Shown here in pieces: positions 35,546 through 45,051 of a stretch of DNA of 64,000 nucleotides. The stretch's first letter is position 1; each line of letters opens with the position of its first letter. Location: assembly GCA_017961345.1 (NCBI GenBank), contig JAGCXP010000035.1, positions 1 through 64,000 on the forward strand, read 5' to 3'. The position numbers and the translations under genes are program-made. The notes under the pieces were generated by a model. The model had not been told where the DNA came from, made no database searches, and worked only from the letters and a program-made list of their open reading frames with translations. This DNA comes from Bacteroidales bacterium (GTDB taxonomy: Bacteria > Bacteroidota > Bacteroidia > Bacteroidales > UBA932).

Positions 35546-36732
35546 TACAGGCGGGATTCAGAATCGGTTACATAAGGCTGGTTGCCGTCGATGAGGGCGT
35601 TGAGCGCGGCCACGGAACAGCCGGTCCGGAGCCCGTCCGCCTGCGTGTGGAGACAGTAGTCCACCAGGCGGTCGACGGAGGATTCGGCCACGTGCAGGCG
35701 CGTATCACAGGAAGCATAATAAATCAGCACCCGTCCGTCCTCGTCCTGGATCCAGCCGTTGGTAAAGAGTACGTTCATCACGTCCCCCACGTATTCCTCC
35801 CCCTCGGGAGCCATCAGAAAACCGGCAGGCTCGGCAATCACCCTGGAGGGATCCTCAAGCGACGTCATATACAGGTACAGCACGTAGCGGAGCCCGGAAG
35901 CACAGCCCCTCACGCCGTGGGCCAGGTGGAGCCAGCCGCGGGAGGTCCGGATGGGAGCGGGACCTTCCCCGTTCTTGAGTTCACGGACGGTGTGGTAGTG
36001 GCGGGGATTGAGGATGAATTCATCCCGGATGAGGGCATTTTCCATGCTGTCGGTCAGGGCCCAGCCGATGCCGCCTCCCTTTCCTGCATCGATGAAGCCG
36101 TCCTGGGGACGGGTGTAGAGGGCGTATTTTCCCTCAACGAACTCCGGATGCAGCACCACATTGCGCTGCTGACAACGGGCCTGGATGTCGGGAAGGCGTT
36201 CCCAGTGGATGAAATCCCGGGTGCGGGCCACGCCGGCGCAGGCCACGGCGGAGGAAAGGTCCCCCGCGGGAGCGTGCGGGTCCTTGCGTTCCACGCAGAA
36301 GATACCGTAAATCCAGCCGTCCTCGTGGGCCGTCAGGCGCATATCGTAGATGTTGGTGGCGGGTTCGCCGTACTCGGGCATCACGACCGGCCGGTCCCAG
36401 AAACGGAAATGGTCCACGCCGTTCGGGCTTTCCGCCACGGCGAAGAAGGATTTACGGTCAGCGCCCTCGACGCGGACGACCAGCAGGTAGCGGCCCTTCC
36501 ACTTGATGGCCCCCGCATTCATCACGGCGTGGATGCCGAAACGCTCCATCAGGTACGGATTGCGTTCCGGGGACAGGTCGTAGCGCCAGAACAGGGGGGC
36601 GTGGGCGGCCGTCAGGACCGGATGAAGGTAGCGTTCAAAGATACCGTTCCCTTCGACAGGCGTATTTTCTTTCTCATATAGCTTGCGTTGCTGCTCTTTC
36701 AGAGCCTGTAGTCTCTCTTCAAAATTTTTCAT
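35545..36732 (-). CDS. GH130 beta-mannosyl-glucose phosphorylase
   Basis: A 395-residue five-bladed propeller phosphorylase of GH130. The proposed catalytic Asp is in ATNIYDMRLTAHEDGW, and RNVVLHPEFVEGKYALYTRPQ and HGVRGCASGLRYVLY contain phosphate-binding residues. The sequence and length are those of subfamily 1, 4-O-beta-D-mannosyl-D-glucose phosphorylase, which yields mannose-1-phosphate and glucose. No signal peptide is present, so it is cytosolic. The nearby epimerase makes its substrate; this pair is a known Bacteroides mannan pathway. Confidence 0.94.
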   Translation of the reverse strand: MKNFEERLQALKEQQRKLYEKENTPVEGNGIFERYLHPVLTAAHAPLFWRYDLSPERNPYLMERFGIHAVMNAGAIKWKGRYLLVVRVEGADRKSFFAVAESPNGVDHFRFWDRPVVMPEYGEPATNIYDMRLTAHEDGWIYGIFCVERKDPHAPAGDLSSAVACAGVARTRDFIHWERLPDIQARCQQRNVVLHPEFVEGKYALYTRPQDGFIDAGKGGGIGWALTDSMENALIRDEFILNPRHYHTVRELKNGEGPAPIRTSRGWLHLAHGVRGCASGLRYVLYLYMTSLEDPSRVIAEPAGFLMAPEGEEYVGDVMNVLFTNGWIQDEDGRVLIYYASCDTRLHVAESSVDRLVDYCLHTQADGLRTGCSVAALNALIDGNQPYVTDSESRL

Positions 36733-36734
36733 CG

Positions 36735-39341
36735 TTATTCGTATAAGGCAGGCAGGTCGCGCTCCAAAAGGATGTCGCTATAATTGGCAAAGGTAATAAA
36801 ATCATTTTCGGAATAGCACCCCTTCCAGGGCCCGAAGAAATGACCGGCGGGAGGGATATCCCCGTTGCGCCAGACCAGGGCGTAGGACAGGCCTTTGCCG
36901 CGGATGGCCTGGTAGAGCCGCTGGGTCCACCAGTTGCTGACGCTGTAGTTGTTTTCGAGACCGGTCTCCGTCAGGGCGGCAATCTTGTCTTTGGCGACAG
37001 CCAATTCCGCAATCTTCTGGCAGAGAGTCGGTACCACGTCCATAAAGCGGCGATCGTTGTTCAGGTCGTCGTAGGCGTCCAGGCCGAGGATATCGACATA
37101 CGCATCGCCGGGCCAGTACTCCAGGTAGATGCTCGAATAGTCCCCGGGCGGGTTCCAGATGAAATGGATGGCGTCGGGAGAATAGGCGCTGATGAGGTTT
37201 TCGACGCCTTTGGTATTCCGCAGGTAGTCGAAGGTAAAACGCCACATCGCCACGTAATCGCTTTGGGAAGCGCTCCCCTTTCCCCACCAGAAGCCGTTGC
37301 CGGTGTGTTCGTGCCAGGGACGGAAGATGAGCGGAATCTGCTCGCCCGAAGGAGTGGTCAGGCTCTTGAGGAACGCTGCCACCCGGTCCAGCCACAGCTT
37401 GAATTTCTCGTGGTTCGCTCCGCCCGGAATGACGGTATAGGCGGCGGGGGTGTTGTCCCAGGAATTGCCGCCGGTCACAGGATTGGCACAGTGCCAGGAG
37501 AGGGTATTGACGGCCCCGCGCTGCCAGGCGGCCTGGATGTGCTGACGGACGACGGTGAAATCCTCTCCGTCGATGTTGCGGCTGTTGCCGAGTTCGATGC
37601 CGGAGATGTCCCAGCCGCAGACGGCCGGATGACTGCCGGTCAGAATCTTGACGTCGGAGTTGTTGATGCTGCCGTCGTCCCACCATTTGACACCGCCCGA
37701 GAGTCCGTACTCGGTGGGGATCTGCTGACCGAACATAGTCCCGCTGCGCCGGAGCGCGGCAAGCCGCTCGAGGAACGAGCCGCCTTCGTCGCCGCCCCCA
37801 CCGCCGCCTTCGCCGGTGCTGACCGTCATGCGCTGGTTGGGAATGTCGAGCTCGACGGTATAGGCGCCGGAGGCATAGCCGTGACGGCCGGGATAGAACT
37901 GCGCTTCCGACTCCCCGCTGCCCGCCACATAGCGGACCTTGCCGAAATCGATGTTGGGTTCGCTTCCTCCGTCAAGTTCCTGCGCATATTGGGGATACCA
38001 TTCGTCGCTGGCGACGGGAACGAACTTGAATCCCAACTCTCCGGAAGTTCCGAAGTTCAGGCTGACCCCTTCGACACGGTAGATGCCGTTGCCCGTATGC
38101 GGGATACGGATGCGGTTGGCGGCATCCCATCCCCCGACGGCATCGCCGATGATCGACAGGGCGGAAGGATAGACGACGTCCGAGTGGGGCACCATCGCGA
38201 TGCTGCCCGAGGCGAAATCCACGGTGATGTCGGCCGAGCCCGTAAAGGCGGGCGTCACCTGCGTGTCCGACGAAGGGTCCTGCGTGCGTCTGAGCGCCGG
38301 TCCGTTGACCAGGTTCAGGGACGCGTCGGCACCGAACCATTCGGCCGTCCACTGGTCGGCCAGATAGATCTTGAAACCTTCGGAGGAGGTAAAGTTGATA
38401 CCGTACCCCCGGTATTTTCCGTCAGCGCCCCGGCTCAGGGTCAGCTCCTCGGAGAAGACCCAGGGGGTCTCGAAACAGCCGCCCAGGAGGTAGATCTTCG
38501 AGGGCATCGAAGCCTGCATCGTCTTGAAACGGAGCAGTTGGCGGCGGACGACGGTCCGGGGCGTCGAAGACACCCTCGAGGCCAGCAGTTTTCCGTCGCC
38601 GTCGAGCAGCGACAGGGCAAAGGATTCATAAGCCTGATCGCCGCTGGTAACGGGCAACGGGATATAGAAGTCCATCCTCGAGGAGACCTGCGAACCCTGG
38701 ATCCGGAAAATGACTTCCTTTTCCAGGTCGTTGGCCGGATGACCCATCTGTACCGCGCTGGTGCCGGGAACGGGCGTTCCGAGCATAAATTCTCCCTGGA
38801 TCTTGTGGGAGGAGGCGAAACGGAACAAACGGGTTCCCTCCGGGACCGACGAGAAGGGAATCTTGACCAGTCCCGAGCAAGGATAAAAGCAATAGTCACT
38901 TCCTTCCGATACGGCAATCATCGGCACGTAACTTCTGCCCGGCATATAGGCGTAGGAGCCGGGAAAAGTGATCAGCAGACGGCCGCCATCCAGGCGCGGA
39001 GAACACTCCCAGGGGCTGACGGCCAGGCCGTCATAGGTTCCCGAGGGGCCGTCGAAGGCGCCGGTCGAAGCATTGCTCAGCGTGAAGGTGGCAAAACCGC
39101 CGCTGTGGTGCAGGGCGATCCGGTCGCCCTCCTGCCAGCGGGTGGCGCCCTCGTCGGAGATGCTCACGCGCGTTTCTCCCTCGTCCCCGTCCGAAATCAG
39201 GTCTTCCGAGGTAAGGGAGGCATAGATGGTGATGCCGTCCTGCCGGGTGTCGCCGTTTGCGGCACCCTCGGACAGATTGTCCTTCTTGCAGCCGGCAAGG
39301 GCCGCAAGAAGGATCAGAAAGGAAATACTTTGACTTTTCAC
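36735..39341 (-). CDS. Fimbrillin/SusE-like lipoprotein fused to GH26 mannanase
   Basis: An 868-residue lipoprotein (lipobox LAGC at residue 18) with four parts. Residues about 35-270 are fimbrillin-like (GDRIALHHSGGFATFTL and DGPSGTY). About 278-390 and 392-512 are two SusE/SusF-type glycan-binding modules, each opening like KIYLLGGCFETPWVF or LSIIGDAVGGWDAANR and the second ending QFYPGRHGYASGAY. A Gly-rich linker (DNA 37781-37814) leads to a GH26 catalytic domain (about 524-868) with both catalytic glutamates (RPWHEHTG and ALTETGLEN). This joins a surface glycan-binding protein to an endo-mannanase. The N-terminal part is homologous to the next gene. Confidence 0.92.
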   Translation of the reverse strand: MKSQSISFLILLAALAGCKKDNLSEGAANGDTRQDGITIYASLTSEDLISDGDEGETRVSISDEGATRWQEGDRIALHHSGGFATFTLSNASTGAFDGPSGTYDGLAVSPWECSPRLDGGRLLITFPGSYAYMPGRSYVPMIAVSEGSDYCFYPCSGLVKIPFSSVPEGTRLFRFASSHKIQGEFMLGTPVPGTSAVQMGHPANDLEKEVIFRIQGSQVSSRMDFYIPLPVTSGDQAYESFALSLLDGDGKLLASRVSSTPRTVVRRQLLRFKTMQASMPSKIYLLGGCFETPWVFSEELTLSRGADGKYRGYGINFTSSEGFKIYLADQWTAEWFGADASLNLVNGPALRRTQDPSSDTQVTPAFTGSADITVDFASGSIAMVPHSDVVYPSALSIIGDAVGGWDAANRIRIPHTGNGIYRVEGVSLNFGTSGELGFKFVPVASDEWYPQYAQELDGGSEPNIDFGKVRYVAGSGESEAQFYPGRHGYASGAYTVELDIPNQRMTVSTGEGGGGGGDEGGSFLERLAALRRSGTMFGQQIPTEYGLSGGVKWWDDGSINNSDVKILTGSHPAVCGWDISGIELGNSRNIDGEDFTVVRQHIQAAWQRGAVNTLSWHCANPVTGGNSWDNTPAAYTVIPGGANHEKFKLWLDRVAAFLKSLTTPSGEQIPLIFRPWHEHTGNGFWWGKGSASQSDYVAMWRFTFDYLRNTKGVENLISAYSPDAIHFIWNPPGDYSSIYLEYWPGDAYVDILGLDAYDDLNNDRRFMDVVPTLCQKIAELAVAKDKIAALTETGLENNYSVSNWWTQRLYQAIRGKGLSYALVWRNGDIPPAGHFFGPWKGCYSENDFITFANYSDILLERDLPALYE

Positions 39342-39346
39342 GTCGT

Positions 39347-40906
39347 TTAATTGATTACTGCGCTGAGGAAGAGCTTCATCTGTTTGAAGTCAACCCTGAT
39401 TTCATAGTATCCGGAGGCCTGGTAACCATAGTCGTAGGGCATAAAGGCAGGATCGCCGGAGCCCTTGACGATGCCGAAGGAGTGGTCGGAACTGTTGTAG
39501 GTTCCGCTGAACTTGTACTCACCGCCCCAATTGGTATCCTCCCAGAATTTGAAGGAACGGTTGGAATGGTCCAGATAGAGGTAGGTCGTACAGGTATAGA
39601 TACCGACCGCCTGCTTCTGGAGGGTCAGCCCGACGGTTCCCGGAGACGGCCAGCCCCAATCAGGATCGAAGATGTCTCCCGAGAGATAGTACGCGGACAG
39701 CCAGGGGTCTTCTTCCGGTTCGGAGGCCGGCGTCATCGTCATTGTCTTGTTGATCAGATCCAGGGTGATGTCGTAGGTGCCGTCTTCGTATCCGAGGACG
39801 GAGGGATAGACCTGGGTGTCGGCCACGGAGTGGGCGGCCTTGTAGGCTTCTCCGCCGTAGGGGATGAGGTTGCCGTAGGAAGAATTCTCCTCGTCGATGC
39901 TCAGCCAGGTGGCGCCCCAGTCATTGCCCATATACATCTTGAAACCTCTCCAGTCTTCGCCACCGGTGGTAATCGTCTCGGTACCGGTGTACACACCGTT
40001 TTCACCCTTGACGAGAACGTGATTCTCGGAGAACGTCCAGTCGTTCTGCATACAGCCGCCGATCAGGAAGATCTTGTCGGGAAGGGAAGCGGCGCAGTCC
40101 TGACTCTTGTAGCGGCGCATCTGACGGCGGGCAACGGAAATCGTGGTACTGAGTTCCGCGCTGGGAATGCCGTCGTCGCTGGAGAGCGAAATCGTGAAGG
40201 TGTCGTCAAAGAGCGGAACGGGGACATAGAACGTCATCGTGGATGCGTGAGAGGCGGGCAGACTGAAAGAGACGGCTTTCTCGGCATCGGTCTCGGCGTT
40301 CTCCAGCGGAATGACGGTGTTGCCGGGATCGGGCACGCCCACGTTGAAAGTGCCTGTGATCTTCCTTCCCGAAGAGGCGAAGTGCAGCGCATTGACGGTC
40401 TCGGGAATATTGCTGAAAGTAAACTTGAAGAGTCCGCCCATCGAATAGAAGGTGCACTCTCCGTTTTCGATCAGACCCACCATCGGGGCGTTGGTGCAGT
40501 CGGAAGCCCAGCCGTACACGGCGGGGAGGTTGAGGATGAGTTCCCCTTCCCCGTTGACGCTGTCGGCGATGACAGCCGGATAAACGGCCAGGGTATAGGT
40601 TCCGGCAGGACCCGAGAAGGCGCCCGTGGAAGCGTCTGCCAGCGTAAAGGTGACAAAACCGGTCCCGTTGTAGAGGGCAATCTGGTCACCGGTCTGCCAG
40701 GAAGGGATGCCGGCGTCGGACACGGACAGACGCGTCGCACCTTCGGCAGAAACGGAGGGCTCCGTAAAAGCATCCTCGGGAATGCCGGCAAAGATGGTCA
40801 TCGTTTCTCCGGCGGGATCCGCCACGGTTTCGGCCGCAGGGTCGGCGGACTTTGCACAGGAAGCGAGGACAAGTCCGGCCAAAAAGAAGAATAAAGTCTT
40901 TTTCAT
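39347..40906 (-). CDS. Fimbrillin/SusE-like surface glycan-binding lipoprotein
   Basis: A 519-residue lipoprotein (lipobox LASC at residue 17). The N-terminal half is fimbrillin-like (GDQIALYNGTGFVTFTL and SGPAGTYTLAVYPA). The second half has two SusE/F-type modules, beginning KIFLIGGCMQNDWTF and SAYYLSGDIFDPDWGW, each ending with the family's YDITLD or YEIRVD strand. It parallels the first 510 residues of the adjacent GH26 fusion but has no enzyme domain, so it is a non-catalytic mannan-binding protein. The ATG at 40906 opens on a good signal peptide. Confidence 0.85.
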   Translation of the reverse strand: MKKTLFFFLAGLVLASCAKSADPAAETVADPAGETMTIFAGIPEDAFTEPSVSAEGATRLSVSDAGIPSWQTGDQIALYNGTGFVTFTLADASTGAFSGPAGTYTLAVYPAVIADSVNGEGELILNLPAVYGWASDCTNAPMVGLIENGECTFYSMGGLFKFTFSNIPETVNALHFASSGRKITGTFNVGVPDPGNTVIPLENAETDAEKAVSFSLPASHASTMTFYVPVPLFDDTFTISLSSDDGIPSAELSTTISVARRQMRRYKSQDCAASLPDKIFLIGGCMQNDWTFSENHVLVKGENGVYTGTETITTGGEDWRGFKMYMGNDWGATWLSIDEENSSYGNLIPYGGEAYKAAHSVADTQVYPSVLGYEDGTYDITLDLINKTMTMTPASEPEEDPWLSAYYLSGDIFDPDWGWPSPGTVGLTLQKQAVGIYTCTTYLYLDHSNRSFKFWEDTNWGGEYKFSGTYNSSDHSFGIVKGSGDPAFMPYDYGYQASGYYEIRVDFKQMKLFLSAVIN

Positions 40907-40919
40907 CACATTCCAGGGT

Positions 40920-41066
40920 TTAAAAATCCAACTCATCTCCGGTATCCCAGCCGGCCATTTCAAAAGAGGACGAACTGGGAACCAGATTGCTGAGTTCCAT
41001 GATCGGTTGGTCGAGTATAAGCCGGAAGGACCGGCACTGAGGGGGGATATAACTGTTGCGTTTCAT
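40920..41066 (-). CDS. 48-residue small protein in the mannan locus
   Basis: A short frame from the ATG at 41066, one base past the stop of the SusE-like gene, to a TAA at 40920. The protein begins MKRNSYIPPQCRSFRLILDQ, continues with IMELSNLVPSSSSFEM and ends acidic (DTGDELDF). There is no signal peptide or membrane helix. It resembles the short basic-start, acidic-end proteins often found beside fimbrillin-like and SusE-like genes in Bacteroidales, which open with a similar lysine-Tyr-x-Pro-Pro pattern. Function unknown. The tight spacing on both sides supports translation. Confidence 0.7.
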   Translation of the reverse strand: MKRNSYIPPQCRSFRLILDQPIMELSNLVPSSSSFEMAGWDTGDELDF

Positions 41067-41067
41067 G

Positions 41068-42630
41068 TTATTTTGCAGTCAGGGTAAGGGTCATCGTATT
41101 GGTGTTGAGGACAAGGTGGTAGTTACCCACATTGTAACCGAGCTGACCGGGGAAGAACTGGGGATCATTGACGACGCCGCTGTAGTCGGCCTTGCGGACG
41201 ACGATGATGTTATCGTGGGTGGAGGCATCGTCGGCCACATACATCTCGGTCCAGTTGGTGTCGGAGAAGAATTTGAATCCGCCCATCTGCTCGTATCCGG
41301 CAGGCAGGACGAGGGTGACGTCCATCTCATAGATACCGTTGCCCGTACTGGGAACGGAGGTCAGCGTCCAGCCCGTAGAAAGGGCGTCGCCGGCGATATA
41401 GAGCGGGGCAGAGGGATCGCCGCCGGAGCCGCCGGTCAGGGTGAAGGTGGCGACGTAGGTCGTGAAGTCCAGACGGATGTCATAGACTCCGCTGGCATAG
41501 CCGATCTTGCCGGGATAGAACTGAGGGACGTCCGTCGTTTCGACCAGGCTGAACTTGACGTTGCTGTTGGTCGCATCGTCGGTCATCGCGTAGTAGGTGT
41601 TCCAGTTGTCCTTCTTGGGGAACACTTTGAACCCGTTCGGATTCTGGGGATCGGATTCGTTGAAGTTCATCGTGACATTGCTGGCCTCATAGATGTTGTC
41701 GGATACTTTGTCGAGGGTGGTACCGGTCCAGGTCCAGCCCCAGCTGAAGCAGCCGCCGAGCATATAGAGGTGGTCGGGAAGGTCTTCCGGGGGAAGATCG
41801 CCCGTGCGGGTCAGCGTAAGGAGCATATCCACCAGGTTGAGCGAGACGGTGTACGTTCCGTTGGTATAGGGAGGATTCGCGCGGACCGGGAAGAACTCGT
41901 AACCTTCACCCGTTTCCACCACCGTCACCACGCCGAAGGAGGCGCCGGTCTTCTGGCCGGCAAAACGGCCGTCGCTGCCATCCGCCGAGAAGGCGAACTT
42001 GATGCTCGGGTTGGCGCTGGCGGGTTCGGTCCGCAGGGGAACGTTCTGGGCGGTGAAGACACCGTTGGTTCCGCTGATCGAAAGTCCCTGTGCCGGATCC
42101 CAGCCATAGTCGGTGGCGGAACCGATCAGATAGACATGGGTGGGCATCACGAACTCCTCGTCGTAAGGGGTCACGCTGACGAACACCTCATCGGAGACCA
42201 CGGAATCCATTCCGGAGGCGGAAGCATAGACCGCGAACTTGAGGCTGGTCTGGGTCGTGACACCCAGCGCTTTCGCCAAGGTGTTGAGCGTTTCTCCGGT
42301 CAGGCTGTGGCTGAGGGGAGAAGCCGGATCGATCCGCTGGGGATTGGTAAAGAGGTCGCGCGAAGCGAGGTTGGCATAGACCGTATAGGTGACAGCCACG
42401 GCGGGATCGGTCGTGGCGGCGGTCCAGTTCATCGTCAGGGCCACCTGGGCAGCCGTTTCCTCTGAAAGGACGACCGTCGCAGGCGAGACCTGGAAGACAG
42501 GCTTCGAGAGGACATTGCCGGAGGGAGCGGGGCCGGGATCGGATCCGGGAACGTTGCTGTTTTCCTGTTTCGTACAACCCGCGAGGGCGACAGTGGCCAG
42601 GATAGCCATCCATTCAAAACGAATTTTCAT
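41068..42630 (-). CDS. SusE/SusF-like surface glycan-binding lipoprotein
   Basis: A 520-residue outer-membrane lipoprotein (lipobox LAGC at residue 19). It has a SusE N-terminal Ig-like domain (about residues 40-155), then three SusE/F modules opening HVYLIGSATDYGWDP (about 165), HLYMLGGCFSWGWTW (about 285) and PLYIAGDALSTGWTL (about 405). The aromatic residues in these openings are typical of glycan contacts. It should hold mannan at the cell surface for the SusCD transporter and GH26 enzymes. Confidence 0.88.
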   Translation of the reverse strand: MKIRFEWMAILATVALAGCTKQENSNVPGSDPGPAPSGNVLSKPVFQVSPATVVLSEETAAQVALTMNWTAATTDPAVAVTYTVYANLASRDLFTNPQRIDPASPLSHSLTGETLNTLAKALGVTTQTSLKFAVYASASGMDSVVSDEVFVSVTPYDEEFVMPTHVYLIGSATDYGWDPAQGLSISGTNGVFTAQNVPLRTEPASANPSIKFAFSADGSDGRFAGQKTGASFGVVTVVETGEGYEFFPVRANPPYTNGTYTVSLNLVDMLLTLTRTGDLPPEDLPDHLYMLGGCFSWGWTWTGTTLDKVSDNIYEASNVTMNFNESDPQNPNGFKVFPKKDNWNTYYAMTDDATNSNVKFSLVETTDVPQFYPGKIGYASGVYDIRLDFTTYVATFTLTGGSGGDPSAPLYIAGDALSTGWTLTSVPSTGNGIYEMDVTLVLPAGYEQMGGFKFFSDTNWTEMYVADDASTHDNIIVVRKADYSGVVNDPQFFPGQLGYNVGNYHLVLNTNTMTLTLTAK

Positions 42631-42642
42631 AACACGAAAGGA

Positions 42643-43539
42643 TTAGTTGATTTTTTGCATTACGTAAAAGAGTTCGGTGGAACTGCGCCACATATTGTCG
42701 TAAGTACCGTTTACCGGAGCTTCCTTTCCGGCATCGGGAAGGATGAAACGGAAGAGGGTGTTGCCCCAGTCGTCATTTCCGAAAATCATCGTGGAGGTGA
42801 TGTTGTCCTTGGTGATGCGCATCTGTTCGGTGGTGAGGTCCAGTTTCCAGGTCGCCTCTCCGGGAGGTAGCAGATGCCTCAGGCGGGGGTTCATATCCAG
42901 GGGTACGGTGTCGGAATAAGGGGCAAGGACGACATAGAAATTGCCGTACTGGCCGTCGGCGCCGCCCGTGTGGGTGATGGTGCCGGTCAGGGAATTGCCT
43001 TCCGGCTCGGGATTCATCGTGATGATGAAATGATCGTCGTATTCGGGAAGGCCGAAGGTGCCGAATTCACCGCCGCTCAGCTGCGTATCCCATTCACCTG
43101 TGCCCGCCCCGCTCACGCGCTGGTTGCAGTGGAGCTTGACATCGACGATGGCCCATTCGCCCACGTAGAAGGCATCATAAGCCCGCAGGTAGATGTTCCA
43201 GGTCAGTTTTGTCCCGGACTCGGCCGTGACGACCACCCGGGCCCTGCGCTCGGGGTTGTTGAAGTTGAGGGTCTGGCCCGCGGCGATGCCGGCACTCGCG
43301 CCATAGGAAACGACGATCCCCTCCACCGGCACGGCGGAATAGGGAAAATCGGGGCGGTCCAGCACGTAGACCGTGGCCCGGGCCTCGTCGAAATCCCGTT
43401 CGATGACGGCTTTTCCCATCTGTCCCTTGATTTTCAGTTCAAGCAGGGACATTTCGTTGCTGACAATGTGTTTGTCGATGTTTTTCTGGCAGGAGAAAAA
43501 CAGCGGAAGCAGCAAGGCGGACAGAAACAGTTTTTTCAT
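42643..43539 (-). CDS. PUL-associated lipoprotein of unknown function
   Basis: A 298-residue lipoprotein (lipobox FFSC at residue 17) placed straight after SusD, where a surface glycan-binding protein is usually found. The N-terminal 115 residues look like a DUF5018-type beta domain (FNNPERRARVVVTAESGTKLTWNIYL). The C-terminal half is beta-rich with many Trp, Tyr and Asp residues (GNFYVVLAPYSD and MIFGNDDWGNTLFRF). It resembles no named enzyme. Mannan binding is inferred from position only. Confidence 0.7.
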   Translation of the reverse strand: MKKLFLSALLLPLFFSCQKNIDKHIVSNEMSLLELKIKGQMGKAVIERDFDEARATVYVLDRPDFPYSAVPVEGIVVSYGASAGIAAGQTLNFNNPERRARVVVTAESGTKLTWNIYLRAYDAFYVGEWAIVDVKLHCNQRVSGAGTGEWDTQLSGGEFGTFGLPEYDDHFIITMNPEPEGNSLTGTITHTGGADGQYGNFYVVLAPYSDTVPLDMNPRLRHLLPPGEATWKLDLTTEQMRITKDNITSTMIFGNDDWGNTLFRFILPDAGKEAPVNGTYDNMWRSSTELFYVMQKIN

Positions 43540-43545
43540 CTTTCT

Positions 43546-45045
43546 CTAATTGTTTTGTGAACTGGGAACATTGGGATTGAGGTCCACTTCGCGCTGGGGA
43601 ATCGGATAGAAAGCCGCCTCCTCTTCGCTCAGTCGGGAAGCCTCCTGGACGGTGGTGGTCACGCTCGCTGTACGCCTCAGATCGAACAGCCGGTTGCCTT
43701 CGAAGGCGAGTTCGAGCTTGCGCTCGTTGATGACGGCCCGCCGGAAATCCTCAAGGCTCAGGCCGGGCGTCAGATCGGCGATGCCGGCCCTTGAACGGAT
43801 GCGGTTGACCAGCGGATACCCCTCATCCGGACCGGCGGCTTCCGCCAGCACCAGGGCGATGTCCGACCAGCGGAGCAGGAAGGGACGGGCGCTGGTGCGC
43901 TCCCCGATGAAGTCGGGATCGACGTACTTGGAGGTGAAATAACCGCGGACGGGCGAAGGAAGCACCTCGTTGCCGTTCTGGTCGTAGATGGTACGGTGGA
44001 GGAGTTCGGTACGGCGCTTGTCCGTGCTCAGATAGGCTCCTTCCACGAAGTCGTCGTTGATGAGGAACACGCCCCAGCCGTTGCCGTTGCCCATCTGCAG
44101 GCTGCCGTCCGGATACTTGATAAAGATGGGAATGCTGCTGTTGTTGGGCAGGAACTGGAGGGGAATCTTGGTGTACATGCCCTCGTGGGTACCGCTGCGG
44201 TCCGTCGCCATGATGAAGATGTGCTCGGGGCCGTCCGGGGCGGCAACGTCGTAGAGGTGGCGGAGGTTGTCGTCCATCCCGTAGTCGGCGGGATAGTCGT
44301 TGACGACCTTGCGGGCGTATCCGGCGGCCTTGGCGTACATATCGTCCGCATCGATGGGAAGATCTTTGTAACCGGGAGCCTGGTAGTGCTTGGAGGAAGC
44401 CAGGTGCAGATAAACCTTGGAGAGCAGGGCTTCCGCACCGACTTTGTCCACGCGTCCGAACACTTTGTTGACCTTCAGCATCCTGGTGGCCCTGAGGCAG
44501 TCATCGATAATCAAATCGTAGATGCTCATCAGATTGTCGGCCAGCGGGGCGGTCGTCTGCTCCAGGGATGAGATCGGGCCGGTGGTCAGCGGGCAGCGGC
44601 CGAAGGTGCGCACCAGGTTGAAATAGTTCCAGGCGCGCAGGAAGAGGGCCTCGCCCACCACCCGGTCTTTCACTTCCGGCGTGAAATTGCCTTCGGAGAT
44701 CTTCTTGATCACGGCGTTGGCCCTGTTGATGCCGATGTAGCAGTACTTGAAGTAGTAGTGCGTAAGCTCGGTGTTGGAGGTGACGGTCCAGTTCTCAAGC
44801 ATATGGATGTCGCCGGATTCGTCGGACTTGGGATACATACAATCCGTGGGGATGTCACCCACATACCAGATCGCACGGCAGTACTCGAGGTAATTCAGCG
44901 AATTGTAGGCGTACATCAGACCGGATTCGGCGTCTTCCTCGCTCTTGTAGAAATTGTCGCCGGAGTAGAAGCCGTAGGGCGTTTCATCCAGGGAGCAGGC
45001 GCCCAGGATACCGGACAGAAGAAGCAGGTATAAAGTCTTTTTCAT
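43546..45045 (-). CDS. SusD-like nutrient-binding lipoprotein
   Basis: SusD homologue (499 residues) that caps the SusC channel and delivers oligosaccharides. It has a lipoprotein signal (GACSLDETPYGFYS, Cys at residue 16), the TPR-rich RagB/SusD fold with VGEALFLRAWNYFNLVRTFG, and the C-terminal AFEGNRLFDLRRTA and YPIPQREVDLNP segments that are family signatures. It begins 6 bp after susC. Ligands are expected to be manno-oligosaccharides given the neighbours. Confidence 0.95.
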   Translation of the reverse strand: MKKTLYLLLLSGILGACSLDETPYGFYSGDNFYKSEEDAESGLMYAYNSLNYLEYCRAIWYVGDIPTDCMYPKSDESGDIHMLENWTVTSNTELTHYYFKYCYIGINRANAVIKKISEGNFTPEVKDRVVGEALFLRAWNYFNLVRTFGRCPLTTGPISSLEQTTAPLADNLMSIYDLIIDDCLRATRMLKVNKVFGRVDKVGAEALLSKVYLHLASSKHYQAPGYKDLPIDADDMYAKAAGYARKVVNDYPADYGMDDNLRHLYDVAAPDGPEHIFIMATDRSGTHEGMYTKIPLQFLPNNSSIPIFIKYPDGSLQMGNGNGWGVFLINDDFVEGAYLSTDKRRTELLHRTIYDQNGNEVLPSPVRGYFTSKYVDPDFIGERTSARPFLLRWSDIALVLAEAAGPDEGYPLVNRIRSRAGIADLTPGLSLEDFRRAVINERKLELAFEGNRLFDLRRTASVTTTVQEASRLSEEEAAFYPIPQREVDLNPNVPSSQNN

Positions 45046-45051
45046 AAACTC

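Noticed and set aside
37781..37814. GC-rich tract considered as a simple-sequence or contingency repeat
   Set aside because: It encodes the Gly-rich linker of the GH26 fusion in frame, with mixed codons rather than a uniform slippage-prone repeat.
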